Positions 1 to 6,787 of a stretch of DNA of 6,787 nucleotides are shown in pieces. Within the stretch, counting starts at the first letter, position 1. Each line of letters begins with the position of its first letter. The notes below the pieces were generated by a model that saw only the letters and a program-made list of their open reading frames with translations, was not told where the DNA came from and did not search any database. The stretch comes from Candidatus Poribacteria bacterium (GTDB taxonomy: Bacteria > Poribacteria > WGA-4E > GCA-2687025), in the NCBI GenBank assembly GCA_027625215.1, contig JAQBWJ010000121.1, positions 1-6,787 on the forward strand. The letters are read 5' to 3'. Position numbers and translations under genes: made by a program.

Positions 1-1274
1 TCAATACGGGGACGATCCCCAGCAAGACGCTCCGCGAGGCAGTGATGCGCTTGTCCGGCTACCGCGACCGCGACATGTACGGGATGTCGTACGCGGTCAA
101 AGAGAATATCACAATGGAAGACTTGGGCTTCCGCGTCGATCACGTCGTCCGCCACGAGACGGACATCATGCGCCACCAACTTCAACGCGCTGGCGTCGAG
201 TTCATCGGAGCGGACTGCTCATTCGTCGATCCGTACACGATTCGCGCAAATATCATGGGTCAACACGGTTTCCGCGACCTTTCAGCGCCGAAGATCATCG
301 TCGCCGTCGGCAGCGTCACGACACAGGACGACCATATCCCGTTCGACGGGAACTGCGTCTTCACCAGCGACGACATTTTGAACATCGACGAACTGCCGCG
401 CACGCTCGCCGTCGTTGGCGCCGGGGTGATCGGGTTGGAATATGCTTGTATCTTCGCTGCGCTTGGCGTCCGAGTGACGGTGATCGACAAACGTAAAGAC
501 CTGCTTTCGTTCGTCGATTCCGAGATCATGGACTCGCTCGTTCATCTGATGAGGCAGGACAGGACGACGTTTCGCCTCGGCGAAGCAATTGCGGGGATCG
601 AACCTTTCTACGACAGACAGCGAGAACGCAACCGCGTGTTGATGCATACGGAGAGCGGCAAACTCATCATCGCGGATAAAGCCCTGTACAGTATCGGGCG
701 AACGGGCGCGACAACGACGTTGAACCTCCCCGCAGCCGGACTCCAAGCGGACAGTCGCGGCAGGCTCACGGTGAACGAGCACTATCAAACCGCTGCGCCG
801 CACATCTACGCGGTCGGCGATGTGATCGGCTTCCCGGCGCTTGCGTCCACGTCGATGGAGCAGGGGCGGTCGGCGGCGTGTCATGCGTTCGGTGGCGAAG
901 CGCCGCTCGGCGGCGACATTTTCCCGTACGGCATCTACACGATCCCCGAAATCGCCATGGTCGGCAAGACTGAGCAAGAACTGACCGCAGCGATGATCCC
1001 GTACGAGGTAGGCAAATCGTACTACCGCGAGATCGCGCGCGGACAGATTTTGGGCGACAGCACCGGATTGCTCAAACTGTTGATACACCGTGAAACGTTG
1101 GAACTGCTCGGCGTTCATATTTTGGGCGAAGGGGCGACCGAACTCGTCCACATCGGACAGGCTCTCATGTCGTACAAGGGGACCGTGGACTACTTCGTAC
1201 AAACCGTATTTAACTATCCGACGCTTGCGGAATGTTACAAGACCGCCGCGTTCGACGGTCTGAGCCGGATATGA
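1..1274 (+). CDS. sthA: Soluble NAD(P) transhydrogenase, SthA-type flavoprotein (copy 1, 5' end outside window)
   Basis: This cytoplasmic FAD enzyme would move hydride between NADH and NADPH pools. The reading frame is already open at base 3 and enters with NTGTIPSK, so the true start and the first FAD-binding GxGxxG lie upstream; the GTG at 42 is internal. The Thr codon at 12-14 sits where lipoamide dehydrogenases have the second cysteine of the redox disulfide, which is the mark of the SthA branch. Also visible are the NAD(P)-binding GAGVIG (417-434) followed by VTVIDKR, the FAD-contacting YAVGD (807-821), and a C-terminal FNYPTLAECYK in place of the lipoamide dehydrogenase HxHPT. By memory it matches E. 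coli SthA along its whole length (GIYTIPEI, VGKTEQ, FNYPT). It ends in TGA 34 bases before a paralogue about 70% identical by eye. A generic pyridine nucleotide-disulfide oxidoreductase is the main alternative; the exact acceptor in vivo is inferred. Confidence 0.92.
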   Translation, partial: NTGTIPSKTLREAVMRLSGYRDRDMYGMSYAVKENITMEDLGFRVDHVVRHETDIMRHQLQRAGVEFIGADCSFVDPYTIRANIMGQHGFRDLSAPKIIVAVGSVTTQDDHIPFDGNCVFTSDDILNIDELPRTLAVVGAGVIGLEYACIFAALGVRVTVIDKRKDLLSFVDSEIMDSLVHLMRQDRTTFRLGEAIAGIEPFYDRQRERNRVLMHTESGKLIIADKALYSIGRTGATTTLNLPAAGLQADSRGRLTVNEHYQTAAPHIYAVGDVIGFPALASTSMEQGRSAACHAFGGEAPLGGDIFPYGIYTIPEIAMVGKTEQELTAAMIPYEVGKSYYREIARGQILGDSTGLLKLLIHRETLELLGVHILGEGATELVHIGQALMSYKGTVDYFVQTVFNYPTLAECYKTAAFDGLSRI

Positions 1275-1293
1275 GCTCCGGTCGGGAGAAAGA

Positions 1294-1300
1294 AGAGGGA
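1294..1300 (+). promoter_or_regulatory. Ribosome binding site of second transhydrogenase
   Basis: AGAGGGA sits inside a purine-rich tract (about 1285-1303), eight bases before the ATG at 1309. It supports the long form of the protein, with its N-terminal extension, over any internal start. Confidence 0.6.
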
Positions 1301-1308
1301 GAGCGCGC

Positions 1309-2892
1309 ATGAGCAAAGCGCCACGAAAACGCGCGACAGACGACACGAAAGCCACGCGGTCGAAAGCAACGAATACGGCGGAAACGACAGCCGACGAAGA
1401 ATCCGAGTCGTTGGATGCGTTATTGGGCTCGGAGACTTCAACGAACGCGGAGAGCGCCCCTAAGGTGAGCGTCGGTGAGGAGTTGGGCCGGTACGACTAC
1501 GACCTCATTGTGATGGGTTCCGGTCCGTCGGGTCAACGCGCCGCGATTGCCGCCGCCAAGTTGGAAAAGCGCGTGGCGATCATTGAGCAGCGTTCCGTGA
1601 TCGGCGGTGTCTGTGTCAATACGGGGACGATTCCAAGTAAAACGCTGCGTGAGGCGGTGATGCGCCTATCCGGCTTCCGCGACCGAGAGGTGTACGGCGC
1701 GTCCTACACTGTCAAAGAGCGGATCACGATGGACGATCTGATGTTCCGCGTAAACCACGTCATCCGCCACGAAATCGACACGATGCGACATCACATGATG
1801 CGGAACGACGTGGATGTGATCTCGGCGCAAGCGTCGTTTGTGGACTCGCATACGGTACGTGTCAATTTTAGCGGTCAGCACGGCTTCCGCGACATCCGCG
1901 CGCCACGCATTCTGATCGCCGTCGGCACGGAGACGACAAAGGACGAACACATCCCGTTCGACGGCGACCGCATCATGACGAGCGACGACATTGTCGACAT
2001 GAAGGAACTGCCGAAGACGTTGGCGGTTGCGGGCGCGGGCGTCATCGGGTTGGAGTACGCAAGCATTCTTGCGCCGTTGGGAGTGCGGGTCACGGTGATC
2101 GACAAGCGGACGGAACTGTTGTCGTTTGTCGATTCGGAAGTGATCGACACGCTTGTCTACGAGATGCGCCAACAGCGCGCGACTTTTTGGCTCGGCGAAG
2201 AGGTCAGCCGGATCGAGCCATACGAGGACGACGCTCACGGACCGCGCGTTCGACTTCATCTCGCCAGCGGCAAGCAGGTGACGGCGGACAAAGCGCTATA
2301 CAGCATCGGGCGTACGGGCGCGACCGCGAACCTCAACCTCGAAGCCGCCGGACTGAGCGCCGACTCGCGCGGACGGCTCAAAGTGAACGAGTTTTATCAG
2401 ACCGACGTGCCGCACATCTACGCGGCGGGCGACGTCGTCGGCTTCCCATCCCTTGCGTCCACGTCGATGGAACAAGGGCGCGTCGCGGCGAACCATGCCT
2501 TTGGCGTGGAAGTGACGACGATGCCCTCGTTGTTCCCTTACGGCATCTACGCGATCCCCGAAATTGCGATGGTTGGGAAGACGGAGCAGGAACTCACGGA
2601 GGCGGGGGTGCCTTTTGAAGTCGGCAAAGCGCATTACCGCGAGATCGCGCGAGGACAGATACTCGGCGACAGCACCGGCTTCTTGAAACTGATCTTCCAT
2701 TTGGAAACGCTTGAACTGCTCGGCGTCCACATCATCGGGGAAGGCGCGAGCGAACTGATCCACATTGGGCAGACGGTGTTGACGTTCGGCGGGAGCGTCG
2801 AGTATTTCGTGAACACGGTGTTCAACTATCCGACGTTGGCGGAGTGTTACAAAGTCGCGGCGTTGGATGGAATGAACCGAGTCGGCGGCTGA
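1309..2892 (+). CDS. sthA: Soluble NAD(P) transhydrogenase, SthA-type, with N-terminal extension (copy 2)
   Basis: This is a complete 527-residue flavoprotein predicted to transfer hydride between NAD(H) and NADP(H) in the cytoplasm. Domains in order: a low-complexity leader (1 to about 60), FAD-binding GSGPSG (70-75) with E93 ending the second strand, Cys102 followed by Thr107 in place of the second redox cysteine, NAD(P)-binding GAGVIG (242-247) with D265-K266-R267 after it, FAD-contacting YAAGD (371-375), and a dimerisation domain ending FNYPTLAECYK (506-516). The single Cys and the Asn replacing the catalytic His argue against lipoamide dehydrogenase. E. coli SthA is about 466 residues, so the excess is the leader. 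The ATG at 1309 was chosen because AGAGGGA lies about 8 bases upstream; internal GTG/TTG codons near residue 53-59 lack a well-spaced site. It follows copy 1 by 34 bases and is probably co-transcribed. Its asymmetry with SthA of known function leaves coenzyme preference open. Confidence 0.93.
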   Translation: MSKAPRKRATDDTKATRSKATNTAETTADEESESLDALLGSETSTNAESAPKVSVGEELGRYDYDLIVMGSGPSGQRAAIAAAKLEKRVAIIEQRSVIGGVCVNTGTIPSKTLREAVMRLSGFRDREVYGASYTVKERITMDDLMFRVNHVIRHEIDTMRHHMMRNDVDVISAQASFVDSHTVRVNFSGQHGFRDIRAPRILIAVGTETTKDEHIPFDGDRIMTSDDIVDMKELPKTLAVAGAGVIGLEYASILAPLGVRVTVIDKRTELLSFVDSEVIDTLVYEMRQQRATFWLGEEVSRIEPYEDDAHGPRVRLHLASGKQVTADKALYSIGRTGATANLNLEAAGLSADSRGRLKVNEFYQTDVPHIYAAGDVVGFPSLASTSMEQGRVAANHAFGVEVTTMPSLFPYGIYAIPEIAMVGKTEQELTEAGVPFEVGKAHYREIARGQILGDSTGFLKLIFHLETLELLGVHIIGEGASELIHIGQTVLTFGGSVEYFVNTVFNYPTLAECYKVAALDGMNRVGG

Positions 2893-2957
2893 GGCGTTTG
2901 TATCGCGTTTGAGCATGCGGTATCGTCTCGCCAACATCTGATCGGTCGTTACATTGT

Positions 2958-2963
2958 GGAGGA
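2958..2963 (+). promoter_or_regulatory. Ribosome binding site that fixes the Trx/PDZ gene start
   Basis: GGAGGA lies five bases before the ATG at 2969. The frame is open further up to a TTG at 2954, but that start would place this Shine-Dalgarno sequence inside the coding region and put five extra residues before the signal peptide. The ATG at 2969 is therefore the likely start. Confidence 0.8.
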
Positions 2964-2968
2964 AACCG

Positions 2969-4327
2969 ATGCGAAAATACGCGCTGATGGGTGCCGCGCT
3001 GCTTATGGTGGTGTGGGTTGCCATTGCACAGAAACCCTCGCCGATGGACGTTCAGACCGCTCTGAACGACTTGGAGGTTGGCGAAAATTGGATTTACAAC
3101 GACCTCGACAAAGGCGTCGCGATGGCGAAGGAGACGGGCAAGCCGTTGTTCGTCCTGATCCGTTGCGTGCCGTGTTTGTCGTGTCGCGCCTTCGATCAGG
3201 AAGTGATGCAGTCGGACGTGGACTTGGACAGGCTGTTCGGCGAGTACGTTCCCGTACGCATCGTGCGGATGAACGAACTTGATCTGACAAAGTTTCAGTT
3301 CGACTACGACCTGAGTTGGGCGGGCTTCATGATGAACGCCGACGGCACGATCTACGGTCGGTACGGCACGAAGTCGGGTCCCGGCGATGACAAACACGAG
3401 AACCATATCTCCATAAGTGGCTTGAAAAACGCGCTGGAACGCGGGTTGAAGGCTCACGCGGGTTATCCGAACAACGCCGCGCTGTTCAACGGGAAACAAG
3501 GCGAGAAACCCCGTTTCGCCAACGTCCGCGAGATTGCCGCATACTGGGACAATCTTGAAAAGGCGACGGTCAACACGGAGCGCATCGGCGTCAAACGCGC
3601 GATTCAAGACGGCGATATCCGCAAAGGTTGCGTCCACTGCCACATGGTGAAGGACTCGAACATCCTCATCGCCCATCAAGAGAACACTTGGACGAACGAC
3701 CGCGTCTACACGGACATCGCATGGCCCCTGCCCGAAAACGTCGGCGTCACGATGGATGTGGACAAGAACACAGTCGTGAAGGTGGTTGATCCGAACTCCG
3801 CCGCCGCCAAAGCCGGGTTGAAGGCGGGCGACGAACTCGTCACGCTGAACGGTCAGGCGTTGTTGTCGATTGCGGACATCCAATGGGCGCTGTTTCCGCT
3901 GCCGGGTGACGGAACCAACGTGAAGGTACAATACAAACGGATGGGCAATGAAATGAGCGCTACGCTCGCGCTCTCCGACGGTTGGCGCAAGACCGATTTC
4001 GGCTGGCGCGAGTCGGCGCATCAACTGCGTCCGCAACTCGGCATCTGGGCGCCGCAGATTGAAGACGCCGAAAAACTGGCGAAACTCGGTGTCGCGCCGG
4101 GCAAGATGGCGGGCGAGGTGCGATGGGTCCCCAACCAGGGCGCGCAGAGAGCCGGACTGCGAAACGGCGATGTGATCGTGTCCGTCGACGGGATTGACGA
4201 CGGCAGGATCGATTGGCGGTTCACTCAAATACTGCCGATCAAGTACGACCTGGATGACACCATCGAGTTGGTCATTCTGCGTGACGGAGCGCGTCAGACA
4301 TTGACGATCCCGTTGCAGACGAATTGA
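2969..4327 (+). CDS. Exported thioredoxin-like (Trx7) protein with CxxCH motif and two PDZ domains
   Basis: The product has 452 residues. Residues 1-20 form a signal peptide (MRKYAL, then a hydrophobic core, ending AIA before Q21), so it should act in the periplasm or at the cell surface. Residues about 40-165 resemble the Thioredoxin_7 fold: AKETGKPLFVLIRC leads into C66-V-P-C69-L-S-C72, followed by FDQEVM. A second cysteine motif, C221-V-H-C224-H225, matches the c-type heme attachment pattern but could bind metal instead. A PDZ domain spans about 255-335 (AAAKAGLKAGDELVTLNG), and a second PDZ-like unit about 375-450 (QRAGLRNGDVIVSVDG). As I recall, similar Trx7/PDZ proteins are curated as a family in which some members carry selenocysteine; here the positions are cysteines and there is no in-frame TGA. 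The role is unknown: thiol redox work or scaffolding is inference. It starts 76 bases after the transhydrogenase and is followed directly by a terminator. Confidence 0.85.
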   Translation: MRKYALMGAALLMVVWVAIAQKPSPMDVQTALNDLEVGENWIYNDLDKGVAMAKETGKPLFVLIRCVPCLSCRAFDQEVMQSDVDLDRLFGEYVPVRIVRMNELDLTKFQFDYDLSWAGFMMNADGTIYGRYGTKSGPGDDKHENHISISGLKNALERGLKAHAGYPNNAALFNGKQGEKPRFANVREIAAYWDNLEKATVNTERIGVKRAIQDGDIRKGCVHCHMVKDSNILIAHQENTWTNDRVYTDIAWPLPENVGVTMDVDKNTVVKVVDPNSAAAKAGLKAGDELVTLNGQALLSIADIQWALFPLPGDGTNVKVQYKRMGNEMSATLALSDGWRKTDFGWRESAHQLRPQLGIWAPQIEDAEKLAKLGVAPGKMAGEVRWVPNQGAQRAGLRNGDVIVSVDGIDDGRIDWRFTQILPIKYDLDDTIELVILRDGARQTLTIPLQTN

Positions 4328-4353
4328 CGAAACGGTCATGGTATGTCGTTGAG

Positions 4354-4390
4354 AGAGGGACTCGGTGTTGCCGAGTCCCTCTTGTTATTT
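4354..4390 (+). terminator. Rho-independent terminator after the Trx/PDZ gene
   Basis: A perfect 12-bp stem (AGAGGGACTCGG at 4354-4365 with CCGAGTCCCTCT at 4371-4382) closes a five-base loop, TGTTG. It can be extended by one G-T pair and is followed by the T-rich tract TTGTTATTT (4382-4390). It begins 26 bases after the stop codon, so it should end transcription of the Trx/PDZ gene and whatever is co-transcribed with it, and it separates that unit from the glycoside hydrolase gene. Confidence 0.87.
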
Positions 4391-4476
4391 GCGCTGATGT
4401 GCGTCATGTACTGTTTGATCGGAATGCCGCGCCAACAAGGGTTCGGAGTAGCGCAGACCCGCTCTGCCGCGCGGTC
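4391..4476 (+). other. Intergenic leader of the GH2 gene
   Basis: This is the space between the terminator and the next ribosome binding site, and any promoter of the glycoside hydrolase gene should lie here. I see no convincing -35/-10 pair; TTGTTA at 4382-4387 with CATGTA at 4405-4410 has the right spacing but matches poorly. A short open frame (4324-4512) crosses the region and has no recognisable product. Confidence 0.35.
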
Positions 4477-4484
4477 AAGGAGGA
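4477..4484 (+). promoter_or_regulatory. Ribosome binding site of the GH2 gene
   Basis: AAGGAGGA is a near-ideal Shine-Dalgarno sequence six bases before the ATG at 4491. It fixes the start of the broken gene and shows that its translation initiation region has not decayed. Confidence 0.82.
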
Positions 4485-4667
4485 AGACGAATGGGAATTC
4501 ATGAACTCATGACGGTCACGTTCATCGGGTTGTTCGTCGGGAGCCTTCTCGCCGCGACAGAAGCATCCGCAACGCTTCCCGACGGTGTGCGCGCGGTGTG
4601 GGACATTGAGCGCGCGCACCGTGTCACCACCGACACGCGCGAACGTGTCAGCATCAACGGACTCTGG

Positions 4668-4670
4668 TAA
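4668..4670 (+). other. In-frame TAA within the GH2 gene (codon 60)
   Basis: The frame reads INGLW, stop, WQP. GH2 proteins often carry a charged residue at this point (for example LNGLW-R/K-W/F), so a single change from AAA or GAA would explain it. The frame continues uninterrupted afterwards to about 5340. Confidence 0.8.
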
Positions 4671-5339
4671 TGGCAACCCACTGCTGAAGTGACGGACGCT
4701 TCGCCGTCGGACGGCTGGGGTTACCTGAAAGTTCCGGGTCCGTGGATGGGCTCTCGCGGCAGTTACATGTGGAGCGACGCGCACACCTATTACCCCGATC
4801 CTTCTTGGCAAGCCGCCGACCTCCGCAACGTCGAGATGGCGTGGTATCAGCGGACGGTCATTCTCCCCGACGAATGGGTCGGACGGCGCGTATCGGTATC
4901 GATTCATCAACTGAACTCTTACGCGATTGCCTATCTCGACGGCGAACGGTTGGGAGAGATCGCGTTTCCCGGCGGAGACATGTTGATCGCCGACGCGCTT
5001 GAATCCGGCGGCGTGCGTACGCTGTCGTTGTTTGTCGCCGCGTTGCCGCTGCGGGCGGAGTTGGCGGACTACTCCAACTCGGCGGAGGAGCGCCGAAGAC
5101 AGGGAACAGTTGATCTGCGCGGGTTGTGCGGGGACGTGTCCCTCGTTGGGGAGCCAAACGCGGCGCGAGTCGGCGAGGTCCTCGTGAGAACGTCGATTCG
5201 TCGCGGTGAAGTCGCGTTCGACACGGTACTCAATAATCTTGACACGAACACGACGTACCGCCTGAAGGCGCGTGTTTCGGATGGCGGCACTGTCGTCAAG
5301 GAGTTTGTTGGCGAAGTCTTCCGCGCAACTGATGTGGAT

Positions 5340-5348
5340 AAGGTCGAT
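5340..5348 (+). other. First frameshift in the GH2 gene
   Basis: The upstream frame reads ATDVDKV; the downstream frame reads RFTLTGSWTPEKQW. The downstream frame has a TAA at 5339-5341, so the junction must lie just after it. Adding one base near 5345 (for example GTCCGA for GTCGA) gives a continuous KVRFTLTGSW. Confidence 0.75.
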
Positions 5349-6214
5349 TCACCCTCACCGGATCGTGGACGCCGGAAAAGCAGTGGGACATCCATACGCC
5401 GGAGAACGTGTACGAGGTCGAAATCTCCCTGCTCAACGGCGACGGCGAAACGCTCGACGTCCACCATCCAACGCGCTTTGGGTTCCGCGAGTTTTGGATC
5501 GACGGGAAAGATTTCCGACTGAACGGCTCTCGCTTCCACAGCTTCGCCGTCCCGCTCGACAACGCGCTGATGGGCGTCGCGGCGGCGTCCTACGACGGCG
5601 CGGTTGAATCGCTACGTCGGTTGAAATCTTGGGGCGTCAATACGGTCTACACGCACAACTATAGTTGTCTGCCGGGCGTTCATCTCGATTACGAGGAGAT
5701 TTTGCGCGCGGCAGATGATGCGGGAATGCTCGTCGCCCTCACCCAACCGCACTTTTCGCACTACGATTGGGACGACGCGAAATCGGTCGCGGAGTACCGC
5801 CGTCACGCCGCCTATTACGCTCAGGTCGCAGGAAATCACCCGTCCGTCGTGATGTACTCAATGAGCCACAACTCCGCCGGGTACGCCGAAGACATGAACC
5901 CCGACATGATGCTCGGCAAGGAGCACGGGCGCGACCAATGGGCGGAGCGCAACGCCCGACGCGCCGTGCTCGCGGAGGAGATCGTCCGCGAACTGGACGA
6001 TTCGCGGATCACGTACCATCACGCTTGCGGCGATCTGGGACCAATCTATACGAGCAACTTCTACCTGAACTTCAGCCCAATACAAGAACGCTCCGACTGG
6101 TTTGAGCGATGGTCGTCCGAAGGCGTCAAACCGCTTGCGCTGTGGGAATACGGCGAGCCGTGGGATTTGACATGGACGCTCTATCGCGGCTGGTACAAAG
6201 GCGTGCGCGACTTT

Positions 6215-6220
6215 GGGGGG
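6215..6220 (+). other. Second frameshift, at or near a G6 homopolymer in the GH2 gene
   Basis: The frame reads VRDFGG up to the run of six Gs. One extra G gives FGGASVPWQF and joins the two conserved halves. A homopolymer is a hotspot for both real slippage and sequencing error, and ribosomal slippage cannot be excluded from sequence alone. Confidence 0.75.
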
Positions 6221-6787
6221 CGTCCGTGCCGTGGCAGTTCACGATGGCGGAATGGAACGCGCAGTTTCGCGGCGATGCCGCCTACCGACTCACCGAAATG
6301 GAAAAACGCAATCTTCGATTTGAGGCGGCGAAGTGGGAAGCGGGAGAGCTCTGGCATCGGTGGGACTACCCGTTCCGCGTCACAGGCGCGTACCAGTGGG
6401 GACCCGACGGCAAGGATGCGGTCTGGGCGATGTACATCAAGGACAACTGGCGAGCGTTCCGAACGTGGGGGTTGTCCGGCTTCAATGCGTGGAGTTACGG
6501 GAACTACTGGGTGTTGTCGGACAAGGCGGACACGAGCCGGAAGGAGCTCGCCGTCGACTGGGATCGGGCGCAACGTCCCGGATTCAGCCCCGACTATATC
6601 GAACGACCCTATACGCGCATGGACGCAGCCTATCAACCAACCGATTGGAACCCGACCCTCGCGGCGGATGCGCTATTGCGGAACAACATGCCGCTGCTTG
6701 CGTACATCGGTGGCGAACCGGGTCGGGTCACGGCGAAAGACCATAATTTCGCGGCGGGCGAAACCGTCAAGAAACAGATTGTCGTCA

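Larger units (their letters stand above)
4491..6787 (+). pseudogene. Exported GH2 glycoside hydrolase (beta-galactosidase-like), broken by one stop and two frameshifts; 3' end outside window
   Basis: The intact ancestor would be a secreted glycosidase acting on beta-linked sugars. The ATG at 4491 starts a signal peptide (FIGLFVGSLLAA, then EASA). The mature part opens with RVSINGLW, typical of GH2, and is then stopped by TAA at 4668-4670. The same frame resumes with WQP and a sugar-binding sandwich (to about 5160, KVPGPW, MAWYQRTV) and an Ig-like domain. A one-base loss near 5340-5348 moves the protein into the frame of TGG 5366, with RFGFREFW and a TIM barrel (NHPSVVMYSMSHN at about 5837-5872; LWEYGEPW at about 6140-6163). 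A second one-base loss at or near the G6 run 6215-6220 moves it into the frame of GTG 6226 (VPWQFTMAEWNAQF), which stays open to the window end. The usual acid/base Glu is Asn (5870-5872), whereas the nucleophile-like Glu (6146-6148) is present. Substrate is unknown. Sequencing error is the alternative to real decay, but the three upstream genes are intact. Confidence 0.85.

Noticed and set aside
1..1274. Lipoamide dehydrogenase as the identity of the first flavoprotein
   Set aside because: It has Thr where the second redox cysteine should be and FNYPT instead of HxHPT at the C-terminus, both characteristic of the SthA branch.
282..1355. 357-codon antisense open frame opposite transhydrogenase copy 1
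   Set aside because: It mirrors a clearly conserved flavoprotein, and a similar shadow (1666-2259, minus strand) appears opposite the paralogue because the codon pattern is shared.
2894..2911. Two GCGTTTG copies 11 bases apart in the 2893-2968 gap, and a TTGAGC/CAACAT promoter-like pair
   Set aside because: A seven-base repeat pair is within chance, and the -10 box matches only three of six consensus positions.
3164..3184. Selenocysteine in the thioredoxin-like motif
   Set aside because: All three positions are TGC or TGT codons with no in-frame TGA, so no Sec is encoded in this copy.
2822..4339. 505-codon antisense open frame opposite the Trx/PDZ gene
   Set aside because: The + strand product has a signal peptide, a Shine-Dalgarno and recognisable domains. 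The antisense product is rich in Arg, His and Val with no known motif, as expected of a shadow of GC-biased codons.
4689..5522. Separate gene starting at GTG 4689
   Set aside because: There is no Shine-Dalgarno before it, and it continues in frame from the signal-peptide part before the TAA. It is the middle piece of the broken GH2 gene, and its last ~60 codons are past the frameshift.
6333..6746. 137-codon open frame on the + strand
   Set aside because: It is an out-of-frame shadow of the GH2 3' part. The conserved frame is the one starting VPWQFTMAEW at 6226.

Overview
The window is dense, moderately GC-rich bacterial DNA, with every recognisable gene on the + strand. The broken glycoside hydrolase and the thioredoxin-7/PDZ protein are of kinds I associate with Planctomycetota and related environmental phyla (other PVC lineages, Poribacteria and similar). 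That taxonomic guess comes from protein style only and is weak.

Layout. (1) Positions 1-1274 hold a soluble pyridine nucleotide transhydrogenase (SthA-type flavoprotein) whose N-terminus lies before the window. (2) Positions 1309-2892 hold a complete second copy, a diverged tandem paralogue with about 60 extra disordered residues at its N-terminus. (3) Positions 2969-4327 encode a secreted redox/scaffold protein: signal peptide, thioredoxin-like domain with three closely spaced cysteines, a CxxCH motif and two PDZ-like domains. A strong intrinsic terminator at 4354-4390 closes this group, so genes 1-3 could be one transcription unit. (4) From 4491 to the window end lies an exported glycoside hydrolase family 2 (GH2) gene. 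It keeps a strong ribosome binding site and a signal peptide but carries an in-frame TAA (4668-4670), a frameshift near 5340-5348 and a second frameshift at or near the G6 run 6215-6220.

How they fit. The two flavoproteins would balance the cytoplasmic NADH and NADPH pools. The third protein acts outside the cytoplasmic membrane in an unknown redox or protein-binding role, so the link between them is at most thematic. The GH2 gene is separate, lying beyond the terminator, and looks recently inactivated: outside the three lesions its reading frames stay open and family motifs are legible. I see no rRNA, tRNA, CRISPR array, insertion sequence or obvious mobile element. The most notable points are the tandem transhydrogenases, the Trx-CxxCH-PDZ-PDZ architecture, and a GH2 gene with three disablements that also lacks the usual acid/base glutamate.
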